64,000 nt of DNA. Origin: Marinobacter sp. THAF197a. GTDB lineage: Bacteria > Pseudomonadota > Gammaproteobacteria > Pseudomonadales > Oleiphilaceae. Made by a program: the position numbers and the translations under genes. Below the pieces are notes generated by a model. That model did no database searches and had not been told where the DNA came from. It was given only the letters and a program-made list of their open reading frames with translations. How positions within the stretch are numbered: the stretch's first letter is position 1; each line of letters begins with the position of its first letter. Shown piece after piece: positions 60,889 to 64,000 of the stretch. The stretch lies in contig NZ_CP045324.1 in the NCBI RefSeq assembly GCF_009363275.1, positions 3,038,001-3,102,000 of the forward strand. Direction: 5' to 3'.

Positions 60889-61275
60889 CTAGAACGAGCT
60901 GGACATCACCTCTTGCAGATCACGCTTGAGTTCTTCCGCCGGGGTAATCCACAACTCACCCTCCCCACCGGGGAAGACGCCCACTTCCAGGCCGTCTCGG
61001 GTTAAACCCGGCACCCATTTTTTGAAGAAGTCCGGTAGCGACACCGCTTTCGGTGAAAGGTCACCGGAATCCTTGGCGTAATCCGCCGCGAACTCAGTTC
61101 CCGGCCAAACCGGTAGATACCCAACACCGTCCTCTTCCGAAACAATTTTCAGAAACTGATTGTCGGCATTGATCAAAATCCAGATTTCGCGCTCCTCGGC
61201 GACGGCATCCAGAAAGTAGTCGTACCGTTCCTCGCCATCCATCTCAAGAATCTGGGCCAAGGGGTTATCGCTCAT
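60889..61275 (-). CDS. DUF2750 family protein
   Basis: A 128-residue protein with LEMDGEERYDYFLDAVAEER and IWILINADNQFLKI (about residues 8-45), matching DUF2750, followed by LPVWPGTEFAADY. DUF2750 proteins bind or regulate unknown partners. ATG 61275 has GGAGTTCTC just upstream. It starts the local minus-strand series that continues into the VWA and J-domain genes. Confidence 0.85.
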   Translation of the reverse strand: MSDNPLAQILEMDGEERYDYFLDAVAEEREIWILINADNQFLKIVSEEDGVGYLPVWPGTEFAADYAKDSGDLSPKAVSLPDFFKKWVPGLTRDGLEVGVFPGGEGELWITPAEELKRDLQEVMSSSF

Positions 61276-61401
61276 GAGAACTCCATTATAGGGAACCAAT
61301 CCCGGTTTCACCGCCCGAAGCGGCCATGCGTAAACTGAAGCCTATCAGGAAAGACAACAAGTTGCCTGAACAGGCGCTATGGTTAGTGTACAGCCCGAAC
61401 G

Positions 61402-62286
61402 ATGGCAGGCCCTATGCTACTCCGCGAATCCAGTGCCCAAACCAGAAATCGCCCCGTAACAGCGCAAGTAGTTGCGACAGCCATACTGTTATTCCCGCTC
61501 ACGTTGCCCGGCCCGGCCAACGCTACCAGCAGTCTCTACCTGCAGTATCGTCATTACCAGCCATACAGCTGGCCCGTTAACGAGCCCGCCGCCAAAGACG
61601 TCAGCCGTTCCCAGCGCGGGCTGGGCTGGCAACACAAGGGCACAACCTCCACCTTGGGCCTCGACTACGATTACCAGCCGCTGCGCATACGCACTGGCAC
61701 TCCGGCCCATAACGGCCACCTGCACCGGCTGACATTCGGGGGCGAGTGGCAACACAAACTTTATCACCTGGAGACTCAAGTGGGCGTCGCAGGCACCTCC
61801 AATATGTTCAAACATCAGGACTTCCACCGCCAGGTACTCAATGGCCGCCTCGCTGTATTCAGAGCCTGGCACGAGGGCTCAGACCTGAGCGTGGGTGTTG
61901 GCGGTGATCATCGCTTCGGTTCGTTCCGCTGGCTGCCGCGGTTGAGATGGGCGCAGTCCACTGATAACGGCCACTGGTTGATGGATTTGCCCGTTTTGCT
62001 GCAATGGCAAAACGCCGATCATCGCTGGACCATCCGGATGGAGCGCGCGGGCGACCGGTGGGCCACACTCGACAAGTCCCGCGAGGTTGAAAGCGCGCTG
62101 TATCTTCGGGAATGGCGGGCGGAACTGAGCTACCGGCTCGACTTTGGCCATGATTCTTGGCCGGCGGTTGTGCTGGGGTTTGGCGCCAGTGTCGATACCC
62201 GCGTGCGATACCAGGATCTGGACGCGGGTACCCGGGATATTCGCCTCGGCGATAGTGTCTTCGGCCTAGTTATGCTCAGCTGGTAG
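61402..62286 (+). CDS. Putative outer-membrane beta-barrel protein
   Basis: A 294-residue protein. After a long N-terminal signal-like region (about residues 20-42, ILLFPLTLPGPANA) come alternating aromatic/polar strands: LYLQYRHYQPYSWP, GLDYDYQPLRIRTG, HLHRLTFGGEWQHKLYHLET, WTIRMERAGDRWATLD and LSYRLDFGHDSWPAVVLGFG, and a C-terminal Trp (LVMLSW). This is typical for an outer-membrane barrel without a recognisable family. No porin-specific motif was found. Confidence 0.65.
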   Translation: MAGPMLLRESSAQTRNRPVTAQVVATAILLFPLTLPGPANATSSLYLQYRHYQPYSWPVNEPAAKDVSRSQRGLGWQHKGTTSTLGLDYDYQPLRIRTGTPAHNGHLHRLTFGGEWQHKLYHLETQVGVAGTSNMFKHQDFHRQVLNGRLAVFRAWHEGSDLSVGVGGDHRFGSFRWLPRLRWAQSTDNGHWLMDLPVLLQWQNADHRWTIRMERAGDRWATLDKSREVESALYLREWRAELSYRLDFGHDSWPAVVLGFGASVDTRVRYQDLDAGTRDIRLGDSVFGLVMLSW

Positions 62287-62289
62287 GCA

Positions 62290-62928
62290 TTAAAGCTTTG
62301 CCAGGGCATCAACCACCGGCGTGTCGCCTGAAACCACATCGAACACCCGGTTGTCGGTGTTATCCGAGTCCAGCACGGCCAGCAGCACCCGGGCCACATC
62401 CTGGCGGGGAATCTCTGCGAAAGAGGCCAGTCGTTCACTCACCGCTACCTTGCCGGTGCCGTCTTCGTTGGTCAGTCGCCCAGGCCGCACAATGGTGTAA
62501 TTCAGGCCGCTGTTCTTCAGGTGTTCATCGGCATTTCGCTTGGCCCGAAGATAGTGCTGGAGTTTCTCCGGCCCCTTCTCGGGCTCTTCGGCACGCATAC
62601 TGCTCACCATGATAAAACGCTTTATCCCCATGGCCTTGGCCGTATCCACCAGGCGGATAGCACCGTCCTGATCCACATCGATGGTTTTATCCGGGCCGGT
62701 GTGGGGGCCAGAACCCGCCGTGAAGATGACTGCATCGCAGCCGCGCATGGCCTCGCTGCAGTCGTGCTCCAGATCCCCCAATACGGTTTCGGTGGCACCC
62801 AGCTTCTGCAGTTCCGGCCCCTGATCGGGATGCCGAACCAACGCACGGGCCTCGTGATCGCTGTTTGCCATCTCCTGCAACAGGTGTTGCCCGATTTGCC
62901 CGTTGGCTCCGGCTATAAACACATGCAT
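62290..62928 (-). CDS. NAD(P)-binding Rossmann-fold protein (PF13460-like)
   Basis: A 212-residue protein with the nucleotide-binding loop MHVFIAGANGQIGQHLLQEM, later AVIFTAGSGPHTGPDK and RFIMVSSMRAEEPEKG; RPGRLTNEDGTG is typical of this SDR-like group (relatives of YlbE/ SARD1-type). The substrate is unknown. ATG 62928 follows CAGGAGGTCTAC, a strong ribosome site. It converges on the outer-membrane protein gene with three bases between stops. Confidence 0.82.
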   Translation of the reverse strand: MHVFIAGANGQIGQHLLQEMANSDHEARALVRHPDQGPELQKLGATETVLGDLEHDCSEAMRGCDAVIFTAGSGPHTGPDKTIDVDQDGAIRLVDTAKAMGIKRFIMVSSMRAEEPEKGPEKLQHYLRAKRNADEHLKNSGLNYTIVRPGRLTNEDGTGKVAVSERLASFAEIPRQDVARVLLAVLDSDNTDNRVFDVVSGDTPVVDALAKL

Positions 62929-63121
62929 GTAGACCTCCTGTTTCGCTGTTCAGCGTATGTATCCTTTATAGCTGAGTGCACACCCAACGCAATTCAAGGC
63001 AGTAAAACGCTTTTGCTTTGAAGCATCATTAAAAATGAATAACACCAGAAGTGAACCAAAAAGCCACTTACACACTATTCTACTACCCGAATATTCTTTT
63101 TAACGGGAACGGAGCTTCCGC

Positions 63122-63790
63122 ATGATTACAGTCCACCACCTCAACAATTCCCGCTCACAACGGGTTCTCTGGATGCTCGAAGAACTGGGCGTGCCTTACG
63201 AAATCCAGCGTTACGAGCGCGATGCTGAAACCATGCTGGCCCCCGCCAGCCTGAAGAAGGTGCACCCGCTGGGAAAATCGCCGGTGATTACCGACGGTGA
63301 TCTGGTGGTGGCAGAATCCGGCGCCATCATTGAATACCTGGCCCACACCTACGGCAAAGACACCATGCTGCCCGAAAACGGCGGCCAGCAATGGTTGGAC
63401 TACACCTACTGGATGCATTACGCCGAGGGTTCACTGATGCCGCCGCTGGTCATGCGCCTGGTGTTTGAAAAAGTGAAAACCAGTCCGATGCCATTTTTCA
63501 TCCGGCCGGTGGCGAAAGGCATCGCCGACAAGACAAACCAGATATTCATCGGCCCTATGATCAAAACCCATCTGGACTTTGTGGAAGCGCACCTGGCGAA
63601 GAACACCTGGTTCCTGGGGGACGAACTGAGCGCAGCCGATATCCAGATGAGCTTCCCGCTGGAAGCCTCAGTGGCACGCGGTATTGTGGGTGCAAGCCGC
63701 CCCCACATCTCTGCCTGGGTGGCGCGAGTACATGCCCGGCCGGCTTACCAGCGGGCCCTTGAGAAAGGCGGCGAGTACGACTTCGCCTGA
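63122..63790 (+). CDS. Glutathione S-transferase family protein
   Basis: A 222-residue GST: N-terminal thioredoxin-like domain with NNSRSQRVLWMLEELG, LKKVHPLGKSPVITDGD and VVAESGAIIEYLAHTYG, and an all-helical C-terminal domain (about 88-215). The catalytic Ser position in the first helix (NNSRSQ) suggests a serine-type class. Target substrate is unknown. AACGGAGCTTCCGC precedes the ATG. It is followed by a GC-rich hairpin. Confidence 0.9.
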   Translation: MITVHHLNNSRSQRVLWMLEELGVPYEIQRYERDAETMLAPASLKKVHPLGKSPVITDGDLVVAESGAIIEYLAHTYGKDTMLPENGGQQWLDYTYWMHYAEGSLMPPLVMRLVFEKVKTSPMPFFIRPVAKGIADKTNQIFIGPMIKTHLDFVEAHLAKNTWFLGDELSAADIQMSFPLEASVARGIVGASRPHISAWVARVHARPAYQRALEKGGEYDFA

Positions 63791-63798
63791 GGATAGCA

Positions 63799-63819
63799 GC
63801 GAGGGCCCGTGGCCCTCGC
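63799..63819 (+). terminator. GC-rich hairpin after the GST gene
   Basis: GCGAGGGCC at 63799-63807 is inverted as GGCCCTCGC at 63811-63819 with a three-base loop. It lies nine bases after the GST stop. There is little T tract, so terminator activity is plausible rather than certain. It is also downstream of the convergent yqeY-type gene. Confidence 0.45.
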
Positions 63820-63843
63820 CTTCAAAACAAAAGGGGGCGGTGC

Positions 63844-64000
63844 TCAGCCCGCCAGTGCGGCCCGCACCTTCTTGCTCAACTGCCCCATATCCACCCGGCC
63901 CGTCACTTTCGGGCGCAGCTCGTTCATCACATTCCCCATATCCTGCATACCTTGGGCACCGGTTGAGCTGATCGCCTCAGCAATCAAGCCGTCCAGTTCT
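63844..64000 (-). CDS. GatB/YqeY domain protein (C-terminal part only)
   Basis: A minus-strand frame stops at 63844-63846 and runs off the right edge, giving about 51 residues. The text LDGLIAEAISSTGAQGMQDM and GNVMNELRPKVTGRVDMGQL, ending KVRAALAG, matches the end of the GatB/YqeY domain, a small helical tRNA-amidotransferase-related protein. YqeY often sits between rpsU and dnaG, but that context is outside the window. Confidence 0.85.
   Translation of the reverse strand, partial: ELDGLIAEAISSTGAQGMQDMGNVMNELRPKVTGRVDMGQLSKKVRAALAG

Noticed and set aside
1..64000. CRISPR array
   Set aside because: No regularly spaced direct repeats of 25-40 bp were seen; repeated motifs here are palindromes or DnaA boxes.
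1..64000. Prophage or insertion sequence
   Set aside because: No integrase, transposase, capsid or tail gene is visible. The palindromic pair has no transposase between copies and no target duplication.

Overview
The window is GC-rich, densely packed bacterial chromosome. Its gene families (DUF1415, TIGR02647, PBPRA1643-type SEC-C, EfpL/YeiP, DksA2, AstA) point to a marine gammaproteobacterium close to Marinobacter; this is inferred from protein content, not from an rRNA gene. I found no rRNA, tRNA, CRISPR array, insertion sequence or prophage. Most of it is housekeeping and lipid- or envelope-related DNA in short operons, with a few accessory-looking spots.

Region by region. 1-9.5 kb: end of a probable Na+ symporter, a PF10118 hydrolase, then a minus-strand run (ybiT, DUF1415, spermidine-synthase-like enzyme) with one long perfect palindromic element in each gap; then ppiC, DUF2059, a lytic transglycosylase, a LysR regulator facing a 64-aa gene, and a long-chain acyl-CoA synthetase. 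9.7-13.8 kb: Lrp regulator with a palindromic operator, an AstA-type succinyltransferase overlapping a DUF1338 dioxygenase, pcm, and an AbiTii-type protein. 13.9-24.9 kb: L,D-transpeptidase, a frameshifted periplasmic binding protein, transporters, a second transglycosylase operon ending in rsuA, efpL, and acyl-CoA genes. 24.9-31.8 kb: a 1509-residue unrecognised protein with a DUF2272 end, convergent to an XRE regulator that is divergent from a YiaAB-PspA pair. 32-42.5 kb: a single-chain BC-BCCP-CT acyl-CoA carboxylase, two orphan binding proteins, an Omp85-type barrel, a fatty acid hydroxylase, arfB and DUF72. 42.7-50.5 kb: SDR, thpR, a PHB-depolymerase-like esterase, a TetR-hotdog-hotdog group, NnrU, a beta-propeller lipoprotein. 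50.5-53 kb: mtgA and a Zur-controlled zigA-dksA2 operon. 53-64 kb: transglutaminase-like/membrane pair, D-aminoacylase-like amidohydrolase, a run of small minus-strand genes (DUF4112, DUF3010, SEC-C, DnaJ, VWA, DUF2750), an outer-membrane protein, a Rossmann protein, a GST and the end of a YqeY gene.

How it fits together. Several genes handle acyl-CoA and storage lipids (acyl-CoA synthetase, crotonase, four hotdog proteins, the carboxylase, the PHB-type esterase), and several act on the cell wall (two SLT enzymes, YcbB-type transpeptidase, MtgA). The non-coding DNA is unusually informative: a near-consensus Zur box, an Lrp-type palindrome over the lrp promoter, TetR-type palindromes on both sides of tetR, two 46-bp modules carrying perfect DnaA boxes, and two palindromic repeats whose stems differ between copies but are perfectly paired within each copy.
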